From: Brachionus manjavacas
Lineage: Eukaryota; Rotifera; Eurotatoria; Ploima; Brachionidae
DNA: 64,000 nucleotides
Direction of reading: 5' to 3'
Assembly (NCBI GenBank): GCA_019054805.1
Contig: JAHQIY010000005.1
Span: 5,067,501-5,131,500, forward strand
The translations under genes and the position numbers were made by a program. Positions 21,255-33,923 of the stretch are shown here, one piece after another. Below the pieces are notes generated by a model that saw nothing but the letters and a program-made list of their open reading frames with translations, searched no databases and was not told the DNA's origin. Positions within the stretch are counted from its first letter, which is position 1, and the number at the start of each line of letters is the position of its first letter.

Positions 21255-21725
21255 TGTTTAAAGGCAATAATAATAATAATAAGCTACGGCAAGCAAGCTT
21301 GCGGAGGCCGTCTACAAGGAGATCGCCTATGGTAGCACATTCAAAAGGAAAATTACAGAAATAAGAGAAACTGATACGATTTTGTAATCTAATAGACATA
21401 ATTGGTAACTTTGATATACAATACAATACACAAAAATAAGTCAAAAAATTAGAAGAAACTGAGAGGGATATTTAATAAAGAAATTAAAAAGAAATATAAT
21501 TAAAATTATCATGCGGTAAAAACTTGGTGGCCGGTTTTAAAAGCATCGTAGCGATTTTTGAATTGATTGACTGAGTCAGCGATTGTGACCGCAGAAGGCA
21601 GGCTATTCCATTGATTGACAACCCTGCTTGTGAAGGAGTTAGCCCTCTGCGATCATTTGGTTGTGGCTTGGCCGGATAGTCTCTTCGTATGCCCCCTGAT
21701 TCCTCTAGCCGACCCGATAAATATT
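21255..21725 (-). mobile_element. LINE 3' end, 5'-truncated
   Basis: Minus strand: 'GIRGHTKRLSGQATTK', 'SFTSRVVNQWNSLPSAVTIADSVNQFKNRYDAF', stop, then a 3' UTR with GCAAGCTTGCTTGCCGTAGC and a (TTA)n tail at about 21268-21284. Standard ORF2 C-terminus of CR1-like LINEs. Confidence 0.8.
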
Positions 21726-22337
21726 AATAATAGAGTAAAAAAAATGTTTTTAGATGTTATTCAAATCTTATTGAATTTGCATAAAAAACTTGATTGATGA
21801 TTCTGAATATTTAAGATAGAACATTTTTGATTTAGTTGCCTTGTTAATGATCTAATGAAAAATTATTAAATTAAAATTAAATATATTTAAATTTAATTAA
21901 ATATATTTAAAATGTATTTAAATTTTTTTCGATTTTATAGACACCGTAGAGACCAAGGTGAAAGTCTTTATTTTTGACGATGCCTTTAAATTTAATTTTT
22001 TGGCATTCATTTACCACTTTTTTTACTAAAATTAATTATTAAAAAAAATACTTTTAACAAAATTTTAAAAAGAGCTGAATAAAATTGTTTTAAAGTTATT
22101 TTCAAGGCTTTAGATCAAATTTTTAACTTGGCTTTTCAATTGATATAGCCTTATCTGTTGATAGATTAAAAGAATAAAAAAATTTATAAAATAAATTTGC
22201 AAAATGTGATTTTCTAGAACTTAGGATCTTTTTTTTAGTAAAAATTCAGCTATCAATTAGATGATTTGACACATTGTTTTGGCTGTGCAATATAATTTTA
22301 GACAAATTCAAAATATGAAAAAATTTAAATTTCTTTA
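21726..22337. other. AT-rich intergenic DNA
   Basis: No gene recognised between the LINE end and the piggyBac-like MITE. Confidence 0.4.
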
Positions 22338-22565
22338 CACTAGAAGACCCGAATTTTCATATACCGTTAAAGCCAAAAATGGGTTTAAAAAACCTTTTTT
22401 TAGATTAAGCTCCAATTAAAAAAAATAGTAAATAATTAAATTTTATTTTTTAAGTCAAATTTATTAGACAATAAAACTGTATAAAAAATTTACTTTTAAT
22501 TGAAGAATTTTTGTGCAATTTTTTGTGAAGAAAAAGAGCTTTAAAAACCCGCGGGTCTTCCAGTG
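22338..22565. repeat. PiggyBac-like MITE (TTAA-flanked)
   Basis: Termini CACTAGAAGACCCG (left) and the inverse of CACTGGAAGACCCGCGGG (right), 228 bp apart. TTAA follows directly on the right (22566-22569) and TTTA precedes on the left. TTAA target sites are the hallmark of piggyBac. No coding capacity. It lies just downstream of the golgin-84 stop. Confidence 0.6.
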
Positions 22566-22582
22566 TTAAGCCAATTCGTGAC

Positions 22583-25500
22583 TTAATAACTTTTAACCAT
22601 TATACAAGAAATGGTCAAGCAATGTGTAAAAATCTAATTTCATTTATTTTGAGCATTTCAATTTCAAAAAAAAATCAACCAGAAAAATTAAAAATTTCTT
22701 ACCATGTAGAAAATAACAAATATCCTGGCAATTGGATATTTTTTGAGAAAAACTCCCAAACGAATGCTAAACTTATCAATTTCACTAGCAGCACGCTTCA
22801 TTTTTCGAGTCATTTCATGATCATAAGGAGACTCTCTAAGCAATTGATATCTGGTAGATACTAGTAGGAATCAGTTAGTTAAATTTAAATATTATGACAT
22901 TTATTTGGTTAAATTACTCGCTTCTTCGTCGTCATGCATTCGAATGGTTGTTGCTTTTTTTGATGAAACAATATTTTCATAATCTTGAAGCCTTTTCTGA
23001 AATAAAATTTTAAAATTTTAAAAATTGGAATTTTTTTCGATAAATACTTCGGCTCGCTCCAGCTGCAGAAAAGTGGAATGCTTCTCAGATTGAAGAGCTT
23101 CAATTAAAGTTTGTTTTTGAATAAGATTTTCAGTCAATAAATGTAAGCGATTTTCAAGCTCTTTTTCTGTAGTTGTTCCCATATTTTTTGTAGTGAGCTT
23201 TAAAAAAAATTGACTAAAAATTTAATTTTCGCTCAATTAATTTTTTGCTTGAAGTAAATTTTACCAACCTGTGATCTCAATTTTTCTATCTCAGCTTCAC
23301 GATCCTGAAGTTTAGAATTTAAACTTGTCTTCTGCTTGGACAACTCTTCATGTGTAAAGTTAAGTTCTTGGCGAAGATTTTTCAAGTCCACTTCAAGATC
23401 TGTTTTAGTTTGCTGATCTCCTTCATTTTGTTCCTCTAAATTTCTGATCTGCTCTTTTAAATAATCAATTTCAATCGAAGTTTGAGATTCCAAATCGATA
23501 AATTCTGATCTTAGAACTTCTAGAGTTGAATATTTGCTCTCTAAATCTTCTTTTAGAGAATCACGTTCCAATATTAACTCATCAATTTCAATAGATTTTA
23601 CTCTTAAGCCAGAATTTTGACCATCTTCTGAATTTTGACTTGCTGTTTCTTTCAAAGTTGCAATCAATCGATCTTTGCTTTGCAAAGTTTTTGTTGCTTT
23701 TAGTTTGTATTCTTCAAATTCTTGCTTTAAATAATTCATTGAAGTCTGAGAGTTTTTGAGCTGGGTAGTCAATTCATTATTCTTTTCTAGATTTAAAATT
23801 TTTTAAATAAAATAAATAAAAAATTTTCAATCTTTCTTTAATTTTAATCTAAATAAAAAATTATCTGTCTTGTTTTTTTTTAAAGTCCAATGGACCTAAT
23901 ATTTTGAAAACTAATATATTGTCATGCGATGAGATGAATAGATGATGAGATTAATCTAATTTAAAATTTTTCTCCGAAAGTTTCATTTTAAATATAATTT
24001 TTTTCAATTAAAAAAATCTAATTTAGTTAAAAATTTATCAGCATCATTTGATCACTTAGCGCATTGAAAGCTGGTTTAGTAAATGGCTTAAAAAACATGC
24101 TAAGAATAGTCAAGTCAAATCAAGAGTAGCTTAAAAATGAAACGTTGATCTGCAACATGATTCATAGAAAACAATTCAGGTGGCTAACAATTCAGGCATG
24201 AATCATTCTTAGTGCTACGAATGTCAACAAACAGAATCCCTATTAAGATCTTTGTATTATGAAAATCTTTAGAGAAAGGAAATTTATGAGTACAATGGAT
24301 TACCTTGAGGAGAACAGTAGAAAAAGAGAAAAAATAAATTGGAATTGAGGGGACGCTTGGACGCCTAAGGGTGAGGATCAAAAAAAAATAAAAAATGTGA
24401 TTCACGCATAAAAAGAAAATTAATTATTTTAATGATGAAAAACGCATAAAATGAATTTATCGAATTTGAAAATCACATAAGTTAAATTGTTAAATCAAAA
24501 TACAATCATAAAAAAACTTAAATAAAATTATTAAGTCAATAATTAAAAAAATATTATTCTTTTATCATTTAAAAGGAATTTTTTGTTTTAATATTTCTCT
24601 AATGTAGATATAACTGGCTCTTGAAAGTTCTAGGTATTTTTATTTTTGTAATTTTATTCAAAAAAGCTTAAAATTAAAATGAAAATCAATTTAAAAAGCT
24701 AAGAACACATTTTGTAAAGGAAAAATAGAATTTTGTTAATTAACATTTAGAAAAATATTTTTGACTAAGTTAATCTGTTTCACATTTTTTTGTTTTTGAT
24801 CTTCACCCGACGCCTTATGCTTTACTGGAAGTAAAAGTTTTTAGGAGAAGAAAAGATTCAATAGACTAACTATTGAAGGGTTAGACTATTACTATATCTA
24901 CTTCCGGAGTAAAATAATCAAATTAATTCCAAAGGTACCAAACATTAACTTATTTAATTGGAAACTCAACAAATTCAATAATAAATAAAAAAATACTTTT
25001 TTCTTCCGATATTTTTTGCTCAATCGATCTTAAATTATTGATTAATGAGTCCTTTTCAGTTTCTAGCCGACTTTGCAAACTCATATATTCTTTCTGGCAT
25101 ATTTAAAATTTAGAATTCCAAGTTGAAATTTTAAATTTTATTAAAATTTACTTGAGCAGAAGCATAGGCCTCCTTTTCTTTATTCAATTCATTTTCTAGC
25201 GCATTTATTTTTTCCTTCAAAGTATCTACCACTTGAGATTGTAGATCACTGCTGGTCGAGTGATCTTTTAATATACGTTCCGATTCCGAACGTAAAGAGT
25301 CAATATCTGCTTTTCGATTTTTCAGTTCGTTATCATATTCATCAAGTCTTACTCTAAAGACAGCCAATTGTGAGTCTTTGCTTTTAATACTTTCGTTCAG
25401 GTCCTCTTCTCTTGACCTCAATTCACGGATTATTCTATCACTTTGGGATACTTGATTTTGATAATTTTCAATTTTTTTCTTAACTTTCAAATAATCATCG

Positions 25501-26033
25501 TCTTTGTCTTTTATTCTTTTCATTAATGCATTTATTTCTTGATTTAAGGAATCGATTTCTTTTTTCAAAAATTTTGTTTCTTGGCTTTGCTCTGGCACTG
25601 TTTTTTCCATTTCATCTTCAGTTTCGTTGCTCTTTGAGCCGACTATAAAATCGATCTTTTCTTCGATAATTTCCGGCTCTGGTTTTTCCAAATCATTTCG
25701 AGAACTACCTTTGCTCAATGGCAAATTTTTCGCATCATTGCTGTTCAAAAAATTAATTAATTCATCGTCTTTATTTGGTTTGTTGAATAGATTTTTTAAG
25801 CTGGTGGTCGATGTGCGGGTGCTCGAGTTTTGGTAAAACTCCGAGCCAATATTACTCACTGATTGAGGGTTTATTGGGTTTGAAGGATTTGAAGGATTTG
25901 TCTCAGTTAGGGAAAAATTTGTTTTTATTTGATTTTTTCTATCATCTTTTTTATGTAAGGCAGTGCTTATACTCGATTGAGTTTGCTGGTCAAGATTGTT
26001 CAAAAGATTTTCGGCAAGTTTAAAAAATGACAT
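22583..26033 (-). CDS. GOLGA5: Golgin-84 (Golgi coiled-coil tether, 7 exons)
   Basis: Exons 26033-25152, 25093-24997, 23786-23269, 23197-23048, 22996-22918, 22860-22703 and 22633-22583 join in frame to about 644 residues; the human protein has 731. The start MSFFKLAENLLNNLDQ matches the golgin-84 start (MSWF.DLAGKAEDLLN..D). A disordered acidic/serine region follows, including 'DDELINFLNS', then a long coiled coil ('SLNQEINALMKRIK', 'SDRIIRELRSREEDLNESIKSKDSQLAVFRVRLDE', 'KATKTLQSKDRLIATLKE', 'ELENRLHLLTENLIQKQTLIEAL'). The C-terminus 'MKRAASEIDKFSIRLGVFLKKYPIARIFVIFYM' is followed by a hydrophobic anchor, exactly the family's tail. It is a tail-anchored cis/rim Golgi protein that tethers intra-Golgi vesicles. 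Introns are short except that between exons 2 and 3 (about 1.2 kb). Confidence 0.93.
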
Positions 26034-27945
26034 CTAAACTTTATAATAAGAATGGTTATTTCTTAGTTTCATAGAAAAAAATTAATGCCACATAATTTAA
26101 GTACTTTCAAACAAAAACTTTAGAGATTATTTTATAATAATTCTAGCTAAATATTATAATTTTGAATTTTTTGTAAATATTAATTTGCCAAATTTTTAAA
26201 ATTTCAAAAATATTTGATCAAAAATAAAAATTGTTGTTTTTTATTTAGAATAAAAGAGTCCTGCACAAAAGTATGATGAGTTAATCACGTTATTATGGTC
26301 AGGTATTTAAGCTCATTTTAAACATGTCTGATCAAAAAAATTTTGACTAAAAACATAAATTTATTCGTAACAAAAAAATAATATGATCCAATATTTTTTA
26401 AATTGATCAGTATAAATAACATTGTGTGATCATTTACTTAAATTTTAATGCTAGTTTAAAAATAAAAAAATAACAAATAATTTTTTAAATTATTTAAATT
26501 TTATTTAATTTCACCTCTTTTTCGTTTTATATTGAACACATTGCACTACACAAGGAAAAAAATTACAGAGATAGAAGAACTAAAATAAAAAATGTTAGGT
26601 GGTAATGTCCAGGTCCTAATGCAGCATCATCCCTCCAAAATCAATTCATTCAAAGAGTTCAATTTTATGTGTATCGAATAATTTCTTCTTCATTTTAATT
26701 TATAGATGTGTTATATAATGTTACAAAAAAAATAATTAGATTTAAGTCGGAATTCACTCTTAGTTTGTGAGTCTTTATTTTATTTTATTTAAAAAAAAAA
26801 AATGCCATATCAGAGATGGGTCAGAAGAGAAATAATGCAACCACAGAAGACATAGTTTGTAATGCTTGCTGGTTCCATCTGATATCGTTTTGTCAAATAG
26901 ATACCAAGTTCGCGTTCATCATTTATTTGCTCTGTTGGTGTAAAATTGGTTAGATTAATAGAAAATTATTTTAATTTTTTAACATTAAATAAAAAAATGA
27001 CTTTATCAGACATTTCAAAATTAAAAAGTTAAAAGCCTAATTATTAAAGCGGTGTTAAATTCACAAAGTCGATAAGAAAGCTTAATATTAATATATAGAA
27101 ACAAATTCACATAAAAACTTTTTTTTTGTCATTCTGTAGTTCAATCATGTAGAAAAACAAAGTTAACACCAAAGACTAAAACTCCTGATATTAAATAAAT
27201 CTAAAAATAATTATTAATGCTTTAGAATACTTGTAGCAAATAGTTTCACTGGATGAAACATTTTAGTTTTTAGTTTTAGGATTTTAAACTCTTTTTTTAA
27301 ATTTTTAAATTCTATAAATAAAATCTGAATTGTTTTTTTAGATTATTCTAATAAAAATAGCAATACTAATATTTAGACATTTTGCACAAATAATTTCACT
27401 GCACATTTTTCTAATTTAGAAGATCAATTAAAAAAAACAATATTACTAACAAAATTACTAAGATAGAAAATTTTAAAAGCTTTGATATTTAATATTTGAA
27501 TCTGTCAGAGCAAAACTTGGAAAAAAAGTGAAAATCAAAGCTTCTGTTTTAGGTATTAATTTTGATTTAGGATTTTTACAAATTTTGCCAAACAAATGTT
27601 AATGAAAATTATAGATCAACTCAAGACAAAACAAGTCCGAATATATTCTTATGGTACATATAAAAAATTTACAACGAATAATTCTATAATCCAAGCTCTA
27701 AGCTTTTTTTAAACTTTTTGAATCAAAAAGTGGAATCTTAAATCTAATTTTGTCACTCGTAAACAAAATTTAATTACCAATTGAAGGAAAAATTATGCAT
27801 TAAAATTTCTTCGTAATATTTCACGTGAAATTAAATGTGCTTTGTAGTTATAAAATGATTTAAATACTTTTATTAAAAAATATCAGAAATATTTACTCTT
27901 TTTTCTCTAGATTAAAACTTTTGAAATTTTTTATAGATTTCTAAA
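26034..27945. other. Intergenic, AT-rich, divergent promoter space of golgin-84 and DHRS12
   Basis: No host exon recognised. Contains the LINE shred at 26800-26945. Both neighbouring genes point away from it, so their promoters lie here. Confidence 0.4.
26800..26945 (-). mobile_element. Small degenerate LINE ORF2 shred
   Basis: Minus strand reads 'DERELGIYLTKRYQMEPASITNYV', resembling the 'ERDLGVIVTNNLKW' segment of the LINEs in this window. Short and decayed. Confidence 0.4.
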
Positions 27946-29119
27946 ATGTCATTGTATCGAAATGTTGTTTGGGCATCTAAAGGTAATGCTTAGTTTATAA
28001 AAAGGGTCAATTAATGTTTAACTAAATTTTAAATAAAGGTTTTATGGAATATACCAAATCAGGATATGAAAAAGCAGCCAAATCTTTCAATCCGTCTGAT
28101 CTAGAAGTGGACCTGTCGAAGAGATCAATTATGGTAACTGGAGCTAATTCTGGCATCGGAAAAAGCTGTGCAATGGAAGTTGCCAAGCGAGGAGCCACTG
28201 TCCACATGGTTTGTCGAAGTAAAGAAAGAGGAGAAACAGCCCAAAATGAGATTATTTCCAGCACCAAAAATAATGTAATAAGCATTCAAAATTTAACAAT
28301 ATTTTTATCTGTTTTTTTTTAAGAATGTTTTTCTTCACATTGTTGACATCTCCCAGCCAAGACAAGTGTTTAAATTTGCCAAAGAGTTTGCTGATTCAAA
28401 TAAGCCATTGAATATTTTAGTAAATAATGCTGGCTGTATGATTAATGAGAGACAATTAGTAGAAAATAACATCGAAGCTAATTTTGCAACAAATACTCTC
28501 GGAACTTATATTTTGACCAAAACTTTGATACCAACTATTGCCAAAAATGAAAAGCCTAGAATTGTATTTAAAAAAAAAGAAACTTTGTTTAAAACTAAAT
28601 TAATTCTTTTTATTTAGTTCATAGTGACTTCGGGTGGAATGTTAGTTCAAAAATTAGATTACGAAGATTTAAATCATGAAAAAATGAGAAAATTCGATGG
28701 TACATTGGTCTATGCCCAAAACAAACGTCAGCAAGTAATTTATTGAAAAAAGAAATATTATAAAAAATTGAAATCTTGAAATTAAGGTTGTAATGAGTGA
28801 ATATTTTGCTCGTAAACATCCAAATATTTACTTTGCCACAATGCATCCTGGATGGTCAGATACCCCAGCGGTTCAGACATCAATGCCTTCGTTTAGAGAA
28901 AGAATGGCCAACAAACTTCGTACACCAGAACAAGGAGCAGATACTCTTGTTTGGATGTGCTGTTTTAATAACTTGGAAGAATTCGAAAATGGAAGTTTTT
29001 TCCAGGATCGTCAAGCAGTTTCTAAACATCTGCCTTTGGCTTGGAGCAAGAACACAATCGAAGACGAAAACAAATTCGTCGAAAAATTGGATGCTCTCTA
29101 TGACAGATTTTCAAATTAA
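27946..29119 (+). CDS. DHRS12: Short-chain dehydrogenase DHRS12 (5 exons)
   Basis: Exons 27946-27982, 28039-28274, 28324-28563, 28618-28734 and 28787-29119 join in frame to 320 residues. The protein starts MSLYRNVVWASKGFMEYTKSGYE, nearly the vertebrate DHRS12 start. The cofactor motif TGANSGIG is at residues 46-53; 'NILVNNAGCM' and 'NFATNTLGTYILT' follow. The catalytic S...YxxxK is present as 'TSGGMLVQKL...YAQNKRQQ', then 'MHPGWSDTP'. Family members are NAD(P)-dependent oxidoreductases with unsettled substrate. Introns are 49-56 bp. No defects seen. Confidence 0.95.
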
Positions 29120-29301
29120 TTTCAGTCATTTTTTATTTTTAATTATTTTTATAATCTAGCCAGTAAATTCAACCATTAACTTATATTTTTTTAAAATAAA
29201 TTTGTATCAGTTAAATTCTTTTAATTAATCCTTTAGCTTGATATGTAACGATATCATCTGCGGAGATCTAAAATATATTGTGACAATTACAAATTTTAAG
29301 A

Positions 29302-30070
29302 ATGCAAATATTGAACAAGCTTGAAAAAATTTTAAAAAGTGAGTCAAAAATTTGTTTGAAAAGATGAAAATTAATCAAATTTAAAACAAAAAGTTTCGAG
29401 TCAAAGCCGACACTTGAGCCAGCTGAGGGGTCCATCAATAGAGAATCAAAAATTGATAAATTTGTGTCTGATAAGCAGCACAGAAAAGCCATTAATCAAG
29501 TGTCCTTCAATAAAGAGTTTTCAGCTTCCGATTAATGATTTTAAAATAACTGATATAATTAAACGTCATGAGTTGACATTGCCAGAAATTAACAAAAACA
29601 AAGAAATTTTTGACCCGATTTTGAGGTTTCAGATCGAAAAAGAATTGCCAAAGCCTAATCAAGATCTAAATAAACCAATGCATTGCGGCAAGCCGCTGTA
29701 TAGCGAGACTAAATGGCGATCGCGGAAAATGAATATAAAAAAGAGGAAAAAATATCAAAAAAAGCTTTTTTTTGTAATTCAAAAGCGCAAGCAAGCTAAA
29801 GAAAAACGCTACAATAACTTGCTAGAACTTTATAAAAAAATTCATGAGAAAAAAACCGAAGTTTTCGATCCGGTTCGATTTGTCAATCGTGAATTGGAAA
29901 AGGCAAAATTTTTCGGCTTCAAATGTAATCCTATTTATGATCAGTATAGAGATATTTTAGATCAAAAATTCAAAACTTTTAATCCGAAATATTTTAGAAA
30001 ATTTGAAGACGTCAAAAAGCCATTGCACATAAAGCTAGAGGAGGAAATGAATCAAGAAAATAAAAACTAG
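29302..30070 (+). CDS. AURKAIP1: AURKAIP1 / mitoribosomal protein mS38 (2 exons)
   Basis: The 3' exon 29394-30070 contains the diagnostic C-terminal block 'RSRKMNIKKRKKYQKKLFFVIQKRKQAKEKR' (the family has K-M-N-x-H-K-x-x-K), which wraps around small-subunit rRNA in the mitoribosome. The ORF lacks an ATG at its left edge. A short upstream exon 29302-29338 (MQILNKLEKILK), spliced by GTGAGT...AAAAAG, restores a start and gives an amphipathic mitochondrial presequence (total about 237 residues). The first exon is therefore inferred. It begins only 182 bp after the DHRS12 stop on the same strand; they may share 3'/5' control DNA, but no operon signal is seen. Residues 130-215 extend past the human protein. 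Confidence 0.82.
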
Positions 30071-31439
30071 TTTATGAGATATTTTCACTTTTTATTTTTT
30101 AATATAAAATACATGATCTTAAATTTTCTCAACCATTAACTAAATATTTATCAATTTATCCTAATTGATGCTTTAAATTTAAAACTAATTATATGCAAAA
30201 TAATATTAAATATTGATTGAAGTTACAAGACTAATGGCAAAATTTAAAAACTAATCAAATAATCATAGAATAAAAATGCATTGTTGATCTGTTCAATGGA
30301 ATTTTTTTTATATTTGATCGTTAAATTATCAAAGGCCCAAAAAAGAATTATTTTTTTGCAATTTAAAAAAAATGTTTTTCATTTCTTTTTTTTGTAAAAA
30401 ATGAATTGACAATTTTCACTGAATTTTCCTCAAAAAATTACATGATAGAATTTTATTGGAAAAATATGTATCTTAAGTTTTTTGACAAAATGTAAATGAT
30501 TTTACATTTTTACATTTTCATATTTTTATATTTTTTTGTAGTATATTAGAAAATTAAGTTCAAATTTTATGGAGATCTAAAATTAAAATTATTTACATTT
30601 TGCTAGTTTTTTAACATTTAACTCTCTCAATTTTTTTTTTAATCTTGTATTGTTATAAAAAAAACCATTTTACAAAAGGTTAAAAAAAAAATCTCTTTTA
30701 TACCAGTGGATTACTATCTCTTGCAAATAAAATTTTTTTTTTATTTTTAACTAATTTTTTAAATATTGCTCTTAGATAATGTGTGCTCGCAAATTAAAAT
30801 AAATATGGAACTCAGCTTAGAATATTTTTACTTTTTTAAAATATTAAATGATCTACTGAAAATAGACTTTTATAAGTAATCATAATTTGTACAAAGATTT
30901 TTATCTTCTTTTTTCATTTTCTTTTTTTGTATCTTTTTTTCCTATGAGGATTAGAACTAATAAATAATAACAATAATTAAATATTATTAGTTTCATATGA
31001 TTTTTTTTTTTTGATTTACTATTTTTAGGTGAGTGATAATATTTGGACATTTTTCTGATGACATTAACTTATAAAATTCTGAAAAAGCTTGTTTTGCTTC
31101 TAAAATTGCTAAAAATCGTTCTTTTTGGGCTTTTTTATATTTTCATTCCTTTGATTAATTTACGCTACCGAAATTTTTGCGAATTTACTTAAATTTGAGT
31201 AAATCTACTAGAATATCAGTAATTTTAGGTTAAATTAATAAAATTGAAAATATCAAATTAAAAAAAAGCTTATATTTTTTATTTATTTTTTATTATTAAA
31301 AAAATAATTTAGGAAAAGTTTTTTCCAGTTTATTTTTTAGTTTTCATCTTAAACAACTTTAATTTATAGTACCTTCACAAAAAATTTTATTTCCTCTTTG
31401 TAAAATGCTCCATTGCTCTTTATTTCACAAAAAAATAAA
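30071..31439. other. AT-rich intergenic DNA
   Basis: No gene recognised. Long homopolymeric A and T runs. Confidence 0.4.
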
Positions 31440-31870
31440 TACAGATTTAACTTTCTATATCTGTATTTATTTCAAATTTCTATCTTTAAATTTAGAAAAA
31501 GGAAAGATGCCGGCGCTTATTCTATTATTCATATTAGATAATTTACTTATAAATATCAAATTTGTTTCCTTGAAATTTTGGTGTTAATGATCTTTTTTTA
31601 TGGGCAATTTGACAACTATATTATACTATATTATTAATTCCAAATCTTCTCGGTGGAAAGAACTATGAATTTTTTCTAATCATTTACATTTATATTTGTC
31701 TTTAGTACTTTGTTAATAGACAAAAAGTCCGCATCAATAAAATACGGCACAAATATCATCTGGATCTTTTTGTTTAATAGTGAAAAATCAATGGTAGTGT
31801 TAAAAAATTTCTTAGTGGTAGATCCACTAGCATTTACACGTCTTAAAATTTATTGAATAGATAGTTTTTT
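31440..31870 (-). pseudogene. Degenerate CDK-like kinase fragment
   Basis: A 25-base exact match to the CDK4/6 gene (31512-31536 against 34110-34134, covering N-M-N-N-R-I-S-A) lies in the same orientation. About 230 bp upstream on the minus strand, 'TTIDF...' and 'DDICAVFY.CGLFV' echo the kinase segment 'STVDMWSLGCIFAELYLHRPLFM'. Its distance to the matched block (about 230 bp) resembles that in the intact gene (about 250 bp). No open reading frame remains. It lies 2 kb from the functional CDK. Confidence 0.45.
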
Positions 31871-32491
31871 AAATTTCTAAACAGAAATTAAGATTTTCCT
31901 TTTTCTTATTTAAAGATAATTTGAAACGCTACAGAAAGTTAAATATGTTTTAATTTTTCATGATGATGATTTTAAAAAAAAATTTCCATTTACTTCAATT
32001 TTTTTATATTTAATTTTTATAATAAAATTATTATTTTTTTTATATTCATTTTCTTATTTTTAATTGTAACAAATGCCTGTCATTTATTACAAAAATCGCG
32101 ACTTCTTGCCTAGAACCAACAAATTTTAAGTGAAAAAAATTTAACTTTTAAAAAAAATTGATCAATTTAAAAAAAAAATTCTAATTCTTTCTTCAACCTT
32201 TGACTTATACAAAAGCTAAAAATTAAGATTTTTTTAAATGATATTTATATCGAGGTCCAGTTTGAAAGTAGGTTTAATTATTTAAAAACTAATTCAATTT
32301 CAACATTAAATGTAATTGATTAGTATGAGGTGGTTTGAAATAGAATTCTTTTTGAAATCTTTTTAAATAAATATTAAATAAAAAATTGATTCTCCAGAAT
32401 TTTTATTAAAAGGGTTTCTAATGGTTTTTATATAAGTTTAAAAAAAGCAAGATCTAAATAAATATGTTAAGATTATTAGCTTTAAAAAAAA
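31871..32491. other. AT-rich intergenic DNA
   Basis: No feature recognised; 3' flank of the secreted-peptide gene. Confidence 0.4.
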
Positions 32492-33050
32492 TTAAAAATG
32501 TTCTCTAAAATTTCTATATCTATTTTGAAAAGCATTTCTTTTTCTAAAATACTCTCTGAATCTTTTCTTTTTAATTAAATTTTTTTTTCGACGTTTGTAG
32601 TCATCTTCTTCACTTTCATAATGGCTATCAAAATCATCGTTATTTGGCCCAAATCGGGAACTCATATTTTCATCACGGTCTAAATAACTACCAGGCTCAT
32701 TCTTAAAATTTGGTTCATTGCTTTGCTTGTATCTTTGTGTCAATCTATCTACAAATTCTCTCAATAATTCGCCTCTTTCATCAGATGCACTTCGTTTTTT
32801 CTTTTCAAAATCATATTGATCTTCACTCTCAGGACTGGAATTTTCGTCCACATTTCGCAGACTTTTTTTCACTTCTGCATTGGATCCCTAGGTGAGTTTT
32901 CAATATTTAAATGTTTTTAAAATAAGTGATGTCCATTTTTTTTTTTTTTAATTCCGTAAAATTTTTGGACATCAGGATAAAGCAAATTACCTTGATAAGT
33001 AAAAAAATTGTCGTACCCAAAAAAACAGATAAAATTATATTTCTATGCAT
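32492..33050 (-). CDS. Small secreted, highly charged protein; possible peptide precursor (2 exons)
   Basis: Exon 1 (33050-32991) encodes MHRNIILSVFLGTTIFLLIK, a typical signal peptide. A 103-bp intron (GTAATT...CCTAG) leads in phase to exon 2 (32887-32492). Total 151 residues. The mature part alternates acidic stretches (SSPESEDQYDFE, NDDFDSHYESEEDD) with basic clusters usable by prohormone convertases: KKKR at 49-52, KRRKK at 118-122, KKKR at 126-129 and RKR at 135-137. It ends in the Arg/Phe-rich segment 'FREYF...AFQNRYRNFREHF'. No cysteines in the mature part. I do not recognise a family. A neuropeptide or cationic-peptide precursor is inference from signal peptide plus dibasic sites. Convergent spacing with the CDK gene upstream is normal. 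Confidence 0.65.
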
Positions 33051-33923
33051 TTTGGCCAGATTTCTTGAGTTTGTGCTTCTCTAAAAGAAAAATATGATAA
33101 GGAAATCTTGATTTTAGAAGCTTTTTTATATTAGATGACTTAATGAAATAAATATGGAAATTATATCTTTAAAAAAATAAAATGATATATTGAAATTGGC
33201 ACAAAAAGTTTAATAATTACTTAAAGCCAATATAGACGGAATTTTAAAATTGTGTAGCAATGAATAATGATGTTACTTAATCTTGATAAAGACCAAATAT
33301 TAATGAATATTCAAATATATCCAAATAAGCGATTTCAGGATATGAACAAAAACGAAAATAAATATTTTTTAAGAACAAGATATGACAGATTTCTATTAAT
33401 TCAGCACACAATACTTCTAATTTATTCTCTGAGAACTTTAAATGGCAAATTTGGTCTCGAATGAAACTTTTATATCAGTTATTTGCCAGAATTAATTATG
33501 ATGTTTAGTCGCAGAATTCTAATTAAATTTCATAGAAAAAGCGATGTAATCAAAAAGCCATATTTATTAAAGAAAAAAAAACAAAGAGCAGGCATCACGA
33601 TCCTATTTGAAGTACTTTAAGTTCAGCAGCCAAAAAATTACATTCAATAAATTTGTTTTTAATTACTTTTTGCTAAGGATTTTAGAAAAATTAAACTTCC
33701 ATCAGTTAGATTTGTTTATCATTTTTTAATTGTAAATATCACGAATTTCTAGTGGAAATTTTAGGAATTCTACACCGAGGCTCAAAAATCAATAACAAAA
33801 GATTGAATTTATTTTAAATTTAGTCAATAATCGAAAAAATTTCTTACAAAAATTCTTAAATTTGACATTTATCAAAGAGTATATTAAAACAAAATTTAAA
33901 AAATTAATATCTGATTTTGAAAA
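33051..33923. other. Intergenic between CDK 3' end and secreted-protein gene
   Basis: Holds the 5' flank and probably a 5' non-coding exon of the secreted-protein gene (acceptor-like TTTTAG near 33075-33080 on the minus strand). A 65-codon plus-strand ORF (33267-33464) has no support. Confidence 0.4.

Noticed and set aside
24184-24405. 73-codon minus ORF inside the large golgin-84 intron
   Set aside because: No family resemblance, and spliced golgin-84 reads across without it.
32492-32872. RFamide-type peptide from the M-S-S-R-F-G segment
   Set aside because: The Gly is followed by Pro-Asn-Asn rather than a basic cleavage site, so amidation is unlikely.
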